In this document: piece after piece, positions 17,750-26,088 of the stretch | Layout: each line of letters starts with the position of its first letter | How positions within the stretch are numbered: position 1 is the stretch's first letter | NCBI GenBank assembly: GCA_017403985.1 | Contig: JAFRDE010000015.1 | Location: 1 to 58,311 of the forward strand | Length of the DNA stretch: 58,311 bases | Direction of reading: 5' to 3' | From: Ruminococcus sp. | GTDB lineage: Bacteria > Bacillota > Clostridia > Oscillospirales > Acutalibacteraceae | Position numbers and translations under genes: made by a program | The notes under the pieces: model-generated | Told to the model about the DNA's origin: nothing | The model's database searches: none | The model's input: only the letters and a program-made list of their open reading frames with translations

Positions 17750-20212
17750 TTATGACGGTACGGCTTTCGGTTTCCCGATGCCCTCGGGAGCCGAAAGATT
17801 TCCCGTATAACGTTGAATTGCGGAAACATCCATCACGGTGATCTCGCCGTCGCCGTCAACATCGGAGAGCGCGAGCGCCGCATCCGAAAGGATGATGAAC
17901 CCGGCGATATGACGCTGCAGCCATGTCGCGTCGATGATGTCAACTTCGCCGTTCATATCAACGTCGCCGAGGATATCGCTCTCCGTCGCGGGAGCAACGG
18001 TCACCGAGTATGCCGTATCGGAAGGCATTACATAGCCCTCGTCCCCTTCTTCAAGCGCGGGGAGAGAAACGATGACCGTATCGGTCGCTTTCACGGTGAC
18101 GCGCGTATCCAGCATCATATTCGTTTCGGCGTCATATACTTCATATTCACCGACGCCGACGCTCACTGTATCTGCCTTTACGGTATTCAGGCTGACGGAA
18201 TAATCCCTGTCCGCGGGAACACGGAAGAAGCCGCCGCTGTCGGTCGGGGTAAAGCCGACCCATTGATCGGCGCTGTTCTTTACCGTACCGTTTTCGATCT
18301 GTGCGACCACGGCTCCGTTATCATCTTTGACATAGCCGTTGAACGCGGAACCGTCCGCCGTATCGACATAGACTCTGCGGTAGCCGTACGCCTGAGAGCC
18401 CTCAAAGGGACCGAAGTCGGCATAATAGCTGTCCTCCGTCTTGAGCCACGAGATAACGACCTCGTTCACGTGGTCGATAACGAGGTTCGCGGCGTTGCCG
18501 ATCAGGGTCGCGGCAGCCTTCATCTGCTCGTTGTTGAGCGTCAGGGGGCGGACCTCGCTGCTCTGCCAGATGTTGCCGAAAAGCATGTGAGAGATAAAGT
18601 GCGTCAGCGCAAGGCAGGCTTTTTGACCGGTCAGGTTGGCGATCTCTTCTTTTGTCGCACCGGAAGCCTGCATCGCGTCCTTCAGAATACTGCTCAGATA
18701 GTCGGCGGCAATGCGCTTCACCGAATCGGCGCTCATTAGCAGGTAAACGCCCAGCTTAACGGATGCTTCGGCGATCATGCCGGCGTCGATACCGGTTGAG
18801 GCATACTCCCCGTCAGCGCCCGCGGCTATCGCGGCGAGCTCGACCGCTTTTTCTCTGAGCCGGTCGGGGCTGTCCTTCTTCTTGCTGTCGGACTTGGTGT
18901 TCATGAAGTAAGCGTACAGCGCGACCACCAGATTGAGGAGGTCATCGTCGTCGATAAGGGCAGCCGTCATCGCCGCGCTCTCTTCTCCGGAAAGCGACAT
19001 ATAGTAAGCGATCAGGTCGGATAACGGCTGTTCGTAAATCCTCGCGTACTCTTCCCTGCCGCCGGTGATCTCGGTCAGATAAGCTCCCAGACCTTGTAAA
19101 TACTCAGCGGGATCGCAGGGGATATAGGAGCTGTCGTCGTTCGATATCACAACGGAACCGTCAGCGACAGCCAGCTTCTTGGGATGGAAAAATTTGGAGT
19201 TGACGGAATCTTCATAGGTATCGTGTACATCATCGTTGATAACGCCGAGGTATTCCGTCATTTTGTCGTAGCTTTCTTCCTTGTACAGCAGATCGAATGT
19301 GGGATCGCAGACGCCGTAGCGGGTAAAGCCCATTGCCTCCGGCGCCATCATGGAAGCCATATCGGTATCAAGATAGCGGGAAAAGATGCCCGCATACTTC
19401 TCATTATGGGGATCGTTGTTGATATCGGCGCCCTGAGGAGTACTGCAGGTATAGACGTAGAGATCTTCGGGAGCCAGCGTTACCGCTTCGCCGAGATATC
19501 CTGCAGGATCGTCGATCAGCTTTGCGGCAGCGAGGTTGGCGATCGTCGCGCCGCGGCTGTAGCCGACGGTCCAGACCTTGACGTCGCCGCTGATGTCCTG
19601 AGCGGCGATATAATCCTTTGCAAAAGCAAGGTATTGCTCGGCGCTGCGGTCGAAGCCCTCGGCGTTTCCTTTTGCGCCGATCACAAAGTTGTCACCCCAC
19701 TCGGCTTCATAACCGGCGCTGCGGGGAACGATAGCGAGAAGCGTGTACTCCCTGCCGTCCTGAACGATCTTTTTATGCGCGCAGCAGACGCCGGCGGAAT
19801 CCTTGGTGGGCTTGACCGTATAATCGTCATTGACCACGATATCCGAGAAGCCGATATCCTCCAGGATCGCTTTGACGTTGCGGTTCTTTCTCGCGTAGCC
19901 CTCGTCGGTAAACGGCTCGCGGGTCGAGCTGCTCGAAGAGATCGCGACCGTGTAGCTCATCGTGCACAGGTGAGGATCATATATTTTGCCTGACTTTTTA
20001 AAATAATCGTCGGAGTAGACGTAGTAATCCTCGTTGTCGGAATCATCCTCATACTCGCCCGCGGCGGGACGATAATAGAACGCGCCCTTATAGCAGGTAC
20101 TGTCGCTGTCGGCAGACGTTCCGGTCAGCGCGAACGCTCCGACGACGCCGATCGAACACAACATGATCACAGCGAGTAATAAGGCGGCTGCTCTTTTGAA
20201 CAAATGCTTCAT
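17750..20212 (-). CDS. Secreted alpha/beta-hydrolase (lipase-like) with C-terminal dockerin
   Basis: A protein of about 820 residues with a signal peptide (MKHLFKRAAALLLAVIMLCSIGVVGAFA). The middle contains a class-3-lipase-like nucleophile elbow, VWTVGYSRGATIANLAAAKL, in an alpha/beta-hydrolase setting; substrate is not evident. A small beta domain follows, then a dockerin with two EF-hand-like loops (GDVDMNGEVDIIDATWLQRHI; SDVDGDGEITVMDVSAIQRY). The ATG at 20212 is chosen because GAAAGG lies 12 bases upstream; an in-frame TTG at 20239 is an alternative. With the neighbouring CHAP-dockerin gene it suggests a dockerin/cohesin surface system not limited to polysaccharide breakdown. Confidence 0.82.
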   Translation of the reverse strand: MKHLFKRAAALLLAVIMLCSIGVVGAFALTGTSADSDSTCYKGAFYYRPAAGEYEDDSDNEDYYVYSDDYFKKSGKIYDPHLCTMSYTVAISSSSSTREPFTDEGYARKNRNVKAILEDIGFSDIVVNDDYTVKPTKDSAGVCCAHKKIVQDGREYTLLAIVPRSAGYEAEWGDNFVIGAKGNAEGFDRSAEQYLAFAKDYIAAQDISGDVKVWTVGYSRGATIANLAAAKLIDDPAGYLGEAVTLAPEDLYVYTCSTPQGADINNDPHNEKYAGIFSRYLDTDMASMMAPEAMGFTRYGVCDPTFDLLYKEESYDKMTEYLGVINDDVHDTYEDSVNSKFFHPKKLAVADGSVVISNDDSSYIPCDPAEYLQGLGAYLTEITGGREEYARIYEQPLSDLIAYYMSLSGEESAAMTAALIDDDDLLNLVVALYAYFMNTKSDSKKKDSPDRLREKAVELAAIAAGADGEYASTGIDAGMIAEASVKLGVYLLMSADSVKRIAADYLSSILKDAMQASGATKEEIANLTGQKACLALTHFISHMLFGNIWQSSEVRPLTLNNEQMKAAATLIGNAANLVIDHVNEVVISWLKTEDSYYADFGPFEGSQAYGYRRVYVDTADGSAFNGYVKDDNGAVVAQIENGTVKNSADQWVGFTPTDSGGFFRVPADRDYSVSLNTVKADTVSVGVGEYEVYDAETNMMLDTRVTVKATDTVIVSLPALEEGDEGYVMPSDTAYSVTVAPATESDILGDVDMNGEVDIIDATWLQRHIAGFIILSDAALALSDVDGDGEITVMDVSAIQRYTGNLSAPEGIGKPKAVPS

Positions 20213-20451
20213 CCCATTTTTCAGCCTTTCTGAAAACAATGTGTTTTATCATAAAACCCGAGTTATACTGCTGTCCGACAGAAAGCAGACCGAAAAGAAT
20301 ATCGGGTTTTAAAATTTAAAAAATTATAGCATATAATCTTTTGATGTTCAATATTTGATTTCAAAAGCCTTACATAAAATCTGTAGACAGCACCTGTTTT
20401 CTCTGGTACGATAATAAGGTCATAACATATTTGTGAAGAAAGGGATCTGCT

Positions 20452-21222
20452 ATGAAAACGACTCACGAAAAGCCCAAGGCTATATTAAAAAAGATGTTTT
20501 CCCTGAAGGAGGACACAGCAACCCACGAAGAGATCCGCGACCGGCTGCTCTCGGGCGGTCAGATCACCGGAACGAATATGTGTGTTCTGATCTGCGCGAT
20601 GATTATCGCTTCGGTCGGATTGAACGTCGGCTCCGCCGCCGTCATCATCGGCGCCATGCTGATCTCGCCGCTGATGGGCAGTATCCTCGCCATGGCTTAC
20701 GGATTGGTGTCCAACGACTTTAAGCTGTGGCGCAACCACGCGATCGGCTTCGCGATGCAGATCATCATCAGCCTGCTGACCTCGACGATATACTTCCTGC
20801 TGACGCCCTTAAAAGGAACTACGACCGAGCTGCTGGCACGCACCTCCCCCACCTTCTACGATGTGATCATCGCTACGGCTGGCGGTATCGCGGGTATCAT
20901 CGGACAGACCCGCACCGGCAAGTTCAACAATATCATCCCCGGCGTCGCCATTGCGACAGCTCTGATGCCGCCGATCTGTACCTGCGGATATTCCATTGCG
21001 AACGGCGAGTGGAAGATGCTCTGCGGCGCGGCGTACCTCTTTATCGTGAACGCCTACTTCATCTTCCTTGCGTCGGCGATCGTACTCAGCCTACTGAAAA
21101 CGCCGAAGGTGAGGGAACTGACGGAACAGGAATGGAAAAAGCTGCGGTTCCGCATGATCCGCAACACACTGATCGTCCTGATCCCGAGCATCATTCTCGG
21201 CGTATTGATGCTGAGAGGGTAA
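20452..21222 (+). CDS. DUF389 family membrane protein
   Basis: A 256-residue protein with about six hydrophobic segments. It carries the family hallmark GSAAVIIGAMLISPLMGSILAMAYGL and PGVAIATALMPPICTCGYSIA. The function of DUF389 proteins is unknown; they are thought to be inner-membrane transport-like proteins. The start is set by AAAGGGATCTGCT. It is monocistronic, with a possible promoter TAGACA-N17-TACGAT just upstream and a good terminator. Confidence 0.88.
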   Translation: MKTTHEKPKAILKKMFSLKEDTATHEEIRDRLLSGGQITGTNMCVLICAMIIASVGLNVGSAAVIIGAMLISPLMGSILAMAYGLVSNDFKLWRNHAIGFAMQIIISLLTSTIYFLLTPLKGTTTELLARTSPTFYDVIIATAGGIAGIIGQTRTGKFNNIIPGVAIATALMPPICTCGYSIANGEWKMLCGAAYLFIVNAYFIFLASAIVLSLLKTPKVRELTEQEWKKLRFRMIRNTLIVLIPSIILGVLMLRG

Positions 21223-21243
21223 AATGCTCATCGCCCACTGATA

Positions 21244-21288
21244 AAGCCCGAAGACTTTCCTTCCGGATCGTCTTCGGGCTTTTCGTTT
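21244..21288 (+). terminator. Terminator after the DUF389 gene
   Basis: AAGCCCGAAGAC (21244-21255) pairs with GTCTTCGGGCTT (21270-21281), followed by TTTCGTTT. Confidence 0.85.
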
Positions 21289-21299
21289 AAAAACAGAGA

Positions 21300-22415
21300 T
21301 TATTTCTTCTTTTTCGTCAGCTTACCGACGCTGTAGATCGCTAAAGCGATAGCGAAGATGATGCCGATCACGGAGACCAGCGGCATGCCGTTCGTCGTCT
21401 TAGGCTGCAGATCGACGCTGGCGAGGATACAGGAGCCGATGAACAGGACGCACGCGATCAGCGACAGCACGACGTATTTGATATAGACGCCGATCTTCTC
21501 GAGCGGCTCGTCCAGACCGGTGAGCTCCATGTTGATCTTCATCTTGCCTTTGGCGAGTCCGTTCAGAGAATCCGCGAGCAGTCCGGGGATCTTGCCGATC
21601 TTTTTGCCGGTGCCGATCAGTTCCTTGCCGAGGTTGATCGCGATCTCTTTGATATCGAAGTCCTTCTTGTTGCGCTCGATCATCTTATCGGACAGCAGCT
21701 TGAACAGATCGAGTTCCGGACAGAGCTGTTCCAGAACGCCCTCGAACGTGAGGATGGATCTGCCGAGCATAGTGAACTGACCGGGCAGGGTGATGTGGTG
21801 CTCACTCGCAAGCTCCGAGATCTCGTCGATCAGCGTCGACATATCGATATCGTTGATGCCCTTGGTGCCGGAATACTTGTCGAGGAAAACCTGAGCGTCC
21901 TCGATCAGCTTATCACGGTTGGTCTTTGACGAGGTAGCGCCGAGCGAGGTAATGCCGTTGACGAGCTCCTCGGCGTCGCCGCCTAAGAGAGACAGGATCA
22001 GGTTCTGGATCGTATCGATGTCTTTTTCGCTGACATGACCGATCATACCGAAGTCGATCCAACAGGGCTTACCATGTGAGACCATGATATTGCCCTGATG
22101 CGGGTCGGCGTGGAACCAGCCGACGTCGAGCACCTGATGGACATAGTTCTCAGCGATGATCTGACCGATCTCAACAGGGTCGAAGCCCTCCTCGATGAGG
22201 CGGTCCTTATGTGAGACGGAATATCCGTCGACAAAGGACATCGTAAAGATGCGCTCCGTCGTCAGATCGTCATACACGGTGGGACAGGTAATCTTCTCTT
22301 CGTCCTCGATACAATTCTCTTTGAAGAACTTGGTGTTGTTCGCCTCGATACGGCAGTCCAGCTCTTCTTCGGTGACCTTTTCCATTTCTTCGATCACGGA
22401 GACCAGATCGATCAT
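21300..22415 (-). CDS. ABC1/UbiB-family kinase-like protein, N-terminally truncated
   Basis: A 371-residue reading frame matching the C-terminal two thirds of ABC1/UbiB proteins (normally about 550 residues). Seen: VIEEMEKVTEEELDCRIEANN, catalytic-loop-like GWFHADPHQGNIMV, metal-binding IDFGMIGHV, two C-terminal TM segments and a KKKK tail. The N-lobe with the KxGQ and AxGQV motifs that close the ATP site is missing. Its first codon overlaps the end of a broken HAD gene by ATGA, and both proteins stop being family-like exactly there. A deletion that fused two genes, or an assembly chimera, is likely. Activity is doubtful. Confidence 0.75.
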   Translation of the reverse strand: MIDLVSVIEEMEKVTEEELDCRIEANNTKFFKENCIEDEEKITCPTVYDDLTTERIFTMSFVDGYSVSHKDRLIEEGFDPVEIGQIIAENYVHQVLDVGWFHADPHQGNIMVSHGKPCWIDFGMIGHVSEKDIDTIQNLILSLLGGDAEELVNGITSLGATSSKTNRDKLIEDAQVFLDKYSGTKGINDIDMSTLIDEISELASEHHITLPGQFTMLGRSILTFEGVLEQLCPELDLFKLLSDKMIERNKKDFDIKEIAINLGKELIGTGKKIGKIPGLLADSLNGLAKGKMKINMELTGLDEPLEKIGVYIKYVVLSLIACVLFIGSCILASVDLQPKTTNGMPLVSVIGIIFAIALAIYSVGKLTKKKK

Positions 22416-23276
22416 CTGACCTTGTTCATCTTGAGGTTCTTGATGATGAACTCACCGCCGGTGATGACCTTGTCGTCATGGCTGAAGGTGTATTCCAAGC
22501 CGTCCTTATCGCCCTGATTGGTCGCGACCAGATTCTCATCGGAGCCGATCATCTGGCTCATCGGGACCTTGATCGTGCCGTCGCACAGACCGCGGGTGAT
22601 GAAGCGGTCGGTACCGCTGATGACATACACGGTGAAGTCGTTGTCCTGCAGATAGTCGACGACCTGCAGCATGGGCTTATAGAACGCCTGCGCGTTGGTC
22701 ATGTTGGTGTAGCTCTCCATGGGAGTCGACGCGTAATCCTTGACATAGGCGTCGAATTCGTCAAGAGTCATGCCCTTGAACGCGGAGGCAACCGCCTTGC
22801 CGTGCTTGATGCTCAGATCTTCCGGATAGCTGCCGGTCTCAAAATACTCTTTGATCTCTTCGCAGGTTTTCTTCTCTTCGTCGCTCGCCTGATCCTTGTA
22901 ATCGGGATTCTCCATCACGCGGTGGTACAGAAGCTTGTGATCAAAGTAGCCGGGGTCGGTCTCACAGCACAGGGTGCCGTCCATATCGAATACCGCGATA
23001 CGGCTCTCAACGGGGATGAAGTCCGCGGAGCTCTCGTCGGTGATCGTTTTGATATACTCGGTCAGCTCCGATTTCAGCGGCGCCGACTCCGTCCACAGGG
23101 ACAGCGCGTCATCCGACTTTTCGACAGCGGCTGTACTGTCGGCGTTCGCGGGAGCGGAGTATTCGCGTTATTGGATAAGCTGACGACATACAGACATGAT
23201 ACGACGATCAGCGCGACAGCTAAAACGCCGCGATCACCTTCCAGCGCAGGGCTGTGTTCGTTTTGTTTTCTTCCAT
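22412..23276 (-). pseudogene. HAD-family phosphatase, frameshifted twice and truncated at the C-terminus
   Basis: The gene starts with a good AGGAG site and MEENKTNTALRWKVIAAF, then meets a TAG. Dropping one base at a T run (23222-23225) restores a TM segment (LAVALIVVSCLYVVS). A second one-base shift near 23155-23160 restores the linker APANADSTAAVEK. The frame then runs through SRIAVFDMDGTLCCETDP (HAD motif I), VYVISGTDRF (motif II) and GGEFIIKNLKMNKV, where it ends. Motifs III/IV with the second Asp pair are missing. Only the 22412-22984 part is open on its own. Confidence 0.75.
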
Positions 23277-23309
23277 ACGGATTCTCCTTTTCTGTTTTTT
23301 GCAGATACA

Positions 23310-23338
23310 ATTATAATGGATTTTTAATCACCCGTTAA
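23310..23338 (-). promoter_or_regulatory. Promoter of the damaged HAD gene
   Basis: TTAACG (23333-23338), 17-bp spacer, TATAAT (23310-23315) on the minus strand. Confidence 0.55.
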
Positions 23339-23381
23339 GAAATAAAAGCGTTTCTATAGCGGCTTTTTCACAATAATCACC

Positions 23382-23410
23382 TTGAAACATCAGGCTTTTT
23401 CCTGTATAAT
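23382..23410 (+). promoter_or_regulatory. Promoter of the HD-domain gene
   Basis: TTGAAA (23382-23387), 17-bp spacer, TATAAT (23405-23410). It lies 40 bp before the chosen start. Confidence 0.7.
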
Positions 23411-23449
23411 AAACAGGCAAACAGAAGATCATTTTTGGAGTTGAAAAAG

Positions 23450-23875
23450 ATGCTGTACACCGAGCTGACGAAAAAAGCGCTGAAGCTGTCCTTTCAGGCG
23501 CACAAAAATCAAGTGGACAAGAGCGGGATTCCCTATGTCTATCATCCGTTCCACCTTGCCGAGCAGATGGACGACGAATACTCGACTTGCGTCGCCCTGC
23601 TGCACGACGTAGCCGAGGATACCGATATCACCATCGAGGATATCAAGGCGATGGGCTTCCCCGCTCAGGTCACGGACGCGCTGGCGCTGATGACGCACGA
23701 CGACAGCGTAGAATACCTCGACTATGTCCGGGCTCTTGCCGACAATCCGATCGCGCGAAAGGTCAAGAAAGCAGATTTGAAACATAACAGCGATCTCAGC
23801 CGCCTTGATACGGTCGACGAAAAGGCGCTTGAACGGGTCGAAAAATACAGAAAGGCACTGGAAATATTGAAATAA
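23450..23875 (+). CDS. HD-domain hydrolase of the RelA/SpoT-MESH1 type
   Basis: About 141 residues forming a single HD domain: KALKLSFQAHKNQVDKSGIPYVYHPFHLAEQM, then CVALLHDVAEDTDITIEDI and a later KKADLKHNSDL. This arrangement matches small SpoT-like hydrolases that remove pyrophosphate from (p)ppGpp or related nucleotides; the true substrate is unknown. The ATG at 23450 is preferred because GGAG lies nine bases upstream. A TTG at 23435 would extend it by five residues through that site. Confidence 0.82.
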   Translation: MLYTELTKKALKLSFQAHKNQVDKSGIPYVYHPFHLAEQMDDEYSTCVALLHDVAEDTDITIEDIKAMGFPAQVTDALALMTHDDSVEYLDYVRALADNPIARKVKKADLKHNSDLSRLDTVDEKALERVEKYRKALEILK

Positions 23876-23885
23876 TCGCAAAAAA

Positions 23886-23923
23886 ACAGACGGCTCCGTG
23901 ACATGCGGAAACCGTCTGTTTTA
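23886..23923. terminator. Shared terminator between the HD gene and metY
   Basis: CAGACGG and CCGTCTG with an inner CCG/CGG, followed by TTTTATT on the plus side and A-rich sequence on the other. The genes converge here. Confidence 0.75.
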
Positions 23924-23938
23924 TTATGTGATGGTATA

Positions 23939-25219
23939 TCAGATCGCCGCGAAGGCGTTGTCGAAATCGGCGAGGATATCATCGATGTGCTCAGTGCCGA
24001 TCGACAGGCGGATGGTGTTCTCGAAGATGCCCTGCTGCGCCAGTTCCTCGGTCGAAAGCTGTGAATGGGTGGTCGAGGCAGGATGGATGACGAGGCTCTT
24101 GACGTCCGCAACGTTGGCGAGAAGGGAGAATATCTTCAGGTTGTCGATGAACTTCCATGCCTCTTCCCTACCGCCTTTGATCTCAAAGGTGAAGATGGAC
24201 GCGCCGCCGTTCGGGAAATACTTCTGATACAGTGCGTGGTCGGGATGATCGGGCAGGGACGGATGGTTGACCTTTTCCACCAGCGGATGCTTGCTCAGAT
24301 ATTCGACGACCTTCTTGGTGTTCTCGGCATGACGCTCGAGTCTGAGCGAAAGGGTCTCGACGCCCTGCAGAAGCAGGAAAGCGTTAAACGGAGAGATCGA
24401 CGCGCCGGTATCGCGGAGCAGGATCGCGCGGATATAGGTGACGAACGCCGCGGGACCTACCGCGTCATAGAAGGATACGCCGTGATAGCTCGGGTTCGGA
24501 GCGGCGATGTTCGGATATTTGCCGCTCGCGCTCCAGTCAAACTTGCCGGATTCGACGATGATACCGCCGAGGGTGGTGCCGTGACCGCCGAGGAACTTGG
24601 TCGCCGAGTGGACGACGATGTCCGCGCCGTGCTCGATCGGACGGATCAGGTAAGGCGTTCCGAAGGTGTTGTCGACCACGACGGGTAAGCCGTGCTTGTG
24701 GGCGATCTCGGCGATCGCGTCGATATCGGGGATATCGCTGTTGGGGTTGCCGAGGGTCTCGAGATAGATCGCGCGGGTGTTATCCTTGATCGCGCCTTCC
24801 ACTTCCGAGAGATTATGGGCGTCGACAAAGGTGGTCTCGATCCCGTACTGGGGCAGGGTATGGGACAGCAGATTGTAGCTGCCGCCGTAGATGGTCTTTT
24901 GGGCGACGATATGACCGCCGTTCGCGGCGAGCGCCTCGATCGTGTAGGTAATCGCGGCGGCTCCGGAAGCGATCGCCAGCGCCGCGCTGCCGCCCTCTAA
25001 AGCGGCGACGCGCTTCTCCAGCACCTCCTGCGTGGAGTTGGTCAGTCTGCCGTAGATATTGCCCGCGTCGGCGAGACCGAAGCGGTCGGCAGCGTGCTGA
25101 GAGTTGCGGAAAACATAAGAGGTGGTCTGATAGATCGGTACCGCACGAGAATCGGTAGCGGGATCGGGGGTTTCCTGGCCTACATGTAACTGTAATGTTT
25201 CAAATTTATAATTGCTCAT
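23939..25219 (-). CDS. metY: O-acetylhomoserine sulfhydrylase
   Basis: A 426-residue Cys/Met-metabolism PLP enzyme. It joins O-acetylhomoserine with sulfide to give homocysteine. Seen: YQTTSYVF, IYGRLTNSTQEVLEKRVAALEGG, SGAAAITY, VVVDNTFGTPYLIRP and the PLP-lysine motif HSATKFLGGHGTTLGG. The length and the long loop are typical of MetY rather than MetB/MetC. It sits behind an Rrf2-type operator, a Met/Cys-rich leader peptide and an intrinsic terminator, so its expression probably follows cysteine or methionine supply. Confidence 0.94.
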   Translation of the reverse strand: MSNYKFETLQLHVGQETPDPATDSRAVPIYQTTSYVFRNSQHAADRFGLADAGNIYGRLTNSTQEVLEKRVAALEGGSAALAIASGAAAITYTIEALAANGGHIVAQKTIYGGSYNLLSHTLPQYGIETTFVDAHNLSEVEGAIKDNTRAIYLETLGNPNSDIPDIDAIAEIAHKHGLPVVVDNTFGTPYLIRPIEHGADIVVHSATKFLGGHGTTLGGIIVESGKFDWSASGKYPNIAAPNPSYHGVSFYDAVGPAAFVTYIRAILLRDTGASISPFNAFLLLQGVETLSLRLERHAENTKKVVEYLSKHPLVEKVNHPSLPDHPDHALYQKYFPNGGASIFTFEIKGGREEAWKFIDNLKIFSLLANVADVKSLVIHPASTTHSQLSTEELAQQGIFENTIRLSIGTEHIDDILADFDNAFAAI

Positions 25220-25319
25220 GATAATGTTCCTTTCTTGTTTTGAAATAGATTGTTTGCGTGAAGCCGAGTCATCCTTCGCTTATCGACAGATCAATTGCAG
25301 CACTGTTTCTCGCTCACGC

Positions 25320-25391
25320 TCGGTCAAATAATGCAATTCCTCAGTCGGCTTAGCCGACAGCTCCCTTTCCCAAAGGGAGCCTTATATCACT
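25320..25391. repeat. Fragment of a palindromic intergenic repeat inside the metY leader
   Basis: AATTCCTCAGTCGGCTTAGC and CCGACAGCTCCCTTTCCC with AAAGGGAGCC. A related segment in the other direction lies at 34597-34640 (GGAGCTGTCAGCG ... GACTGAGGAATT). It lies between the attenuator and the metY start. Confidence 0.5.
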
Positions 25392-25393
25392 AA

Positions 25394-25510
25394 AAAAGCC
25401 CGAGGGCTTGGGGCTCCCGGGCAACATGGCAGACTAACCTGACGTCAGCTTTTCAGAGCACAGACACAGCGTCAGATGCTCCCGCCATTCGACATACCCG
25501 GGAGTTCAAC
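25394..25510 (-). promoter_or_regulatory. metY transcription attenuator: alternative helices and terminator
   Basis: On the minus strand CTCCCGGG, inside the leader-peptide reading frame, can pair with CCCGGGAG about 80 nt later. That 3' segment is also the 5' arm of a terminator (GCCCGGGAG...CCCTCGGGC, then TTTTTTAG). A third option, CTCCC with GGGAG inside the coding region, competes. Further helices are CTGACG/CGTCAG and ATGGC/GCCAT. The fold is not one of the SAM riboswitch or T-box classes I know. Overlap with a Cys/Met-rich peptide points to ribosome-mediated control. Confidence 0.65.
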
Positions 25511-25560
25511 ATTCGACACCACATCATTGTATCCTGATTTGCAAAATACACAGCTGACAT
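25453..25560 (-). CDS. Met/Cys-rich leader peptide of metY
   Basis: A 35-codon frame begins with ATG eight bases after AAGGAGA and just downstream of a consensus promoter. Its centre reads MMWCRMLNSRVCRM: four of its five Met and both Cys fall within 14 codons. The frame ends at TGA before the CTGACG/CGTCAG helix. Codons for Asn-Ser-Arg form the CTCCCGGG arm of the attenuator. Ribosomes delayed at Met or Cys codons would change which helix forms. It is too short for similarity to count; the evidence is position, ribosome site and codon content. Confidence 0.65.
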   Translation of the reverse strand: MSAVYFANQDTMMWCRMLNSRVCRMAGASDAVSVL

Positions 25561-25611
25561 TTTCGGTTCTCCTTCCTGAATGATTTCTGTCATTATCTTA
25601 ACGACAACCGT

Positions 25612-25646
25612 ATTATAACACCACTTACCTACTATGTCAATAGGTA
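25612..25646 (-). promoter_or_regulatory. metY promoter overlapped by an Rrf2-like operator
   Basis: Minus strand TTGACA (25635-25640), 17-bp spacer, TATAAT (25612-25617). The inverted repeat TACCTA-N9-TAGGTA (25626-25646) covers the -35 region. The same pattern covers the iscS promoter. It resembles sites of Rrf2-family regulators (CymR/IscR), which sense cysteine or Fe-S state; no such gene is in the window. Confidence 0.75.
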
Positions 25647-25696
25647 AATAGAATTTTTTTGTCTTTTTCTATTTTTGACAAAAAAGAAAAGGCGGA

Positions 25697-26077
25697 TCAC
25701 TCCGCCTTGCTCTTGTTTTCGTAGTCATCCAGCGCCGCTTTGATCGCCTCTTCCGCAAGGACAGAACAGTGGAGCTTGTGGGGCGGCAGACCGTCCAAAG
25801 CCTCCGCGACCGCCTTGTTGGTCAGCAGCATCGCCTCAGCAACGGGCTTACCCTTGATCATCTGTGTCGCCATCGAGCTGGACGCGATCGCGCTTGCACA
25901 GCCGAAGGTCTCGAACTTGACGTCCTCGATGATGCCGTTGTCGATCTTCAGATACATCTTCATGATGTCGCCGCATTTCGCGTTGCCGACCTCGCCGACG
26001 CCGTCAGCGTCCTCGATGACGCCGACGTTCTGCGGATTCAAAAAATGTTCCATTACTTTTTCACTGTATAAAGCCAT
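25697..26077 (-). CDS. iscU: Fe-S cluster assembly scaffold (NifU N-terminal/IscU type)
   Basis: A 126-residue protein with the three scaffold cysteines: GNAKCGDIMKMY, FGCASAIASSSMAT and HKLHCSVLAEEAI. The start MALYSEKVMEHFLNPQNVG has AGGAG upstream; the longer reading frame runs back into iscS and is rejected. It begins 11 bp after the iscS stop, so the two form an operon. IscU accepts sulfur from IscS and builds clusters for transfer to target proteins. Confidence 0.93.
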   Translation of the reverse strand: MALYSEKVMEHFLNPQNVGVIEDADGVGEVGNAKCGDIMKMYLKIDNGIIEDVKFETFGCASAIASSSMATQMIKGKPVAEAMLLTNKAVAEALDGLPPHKLHCSVLAEEAIKAALDDYENKSKAE

Positions 26078-26088
26078 GATATCGCTCC

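Noticed and set aside
25394-25510. SAM-I riboswitch or T-box in the metY leader
   Set aside because: The conserved cores I know for these RNAs (S-box junctions; T-box AGGGTGG...ACCGCG) are absent. A GTCAGGTTAGTCTGCC stretch loosely recalls a B12 box but the rest of a cobalamin riboswitch is missing.
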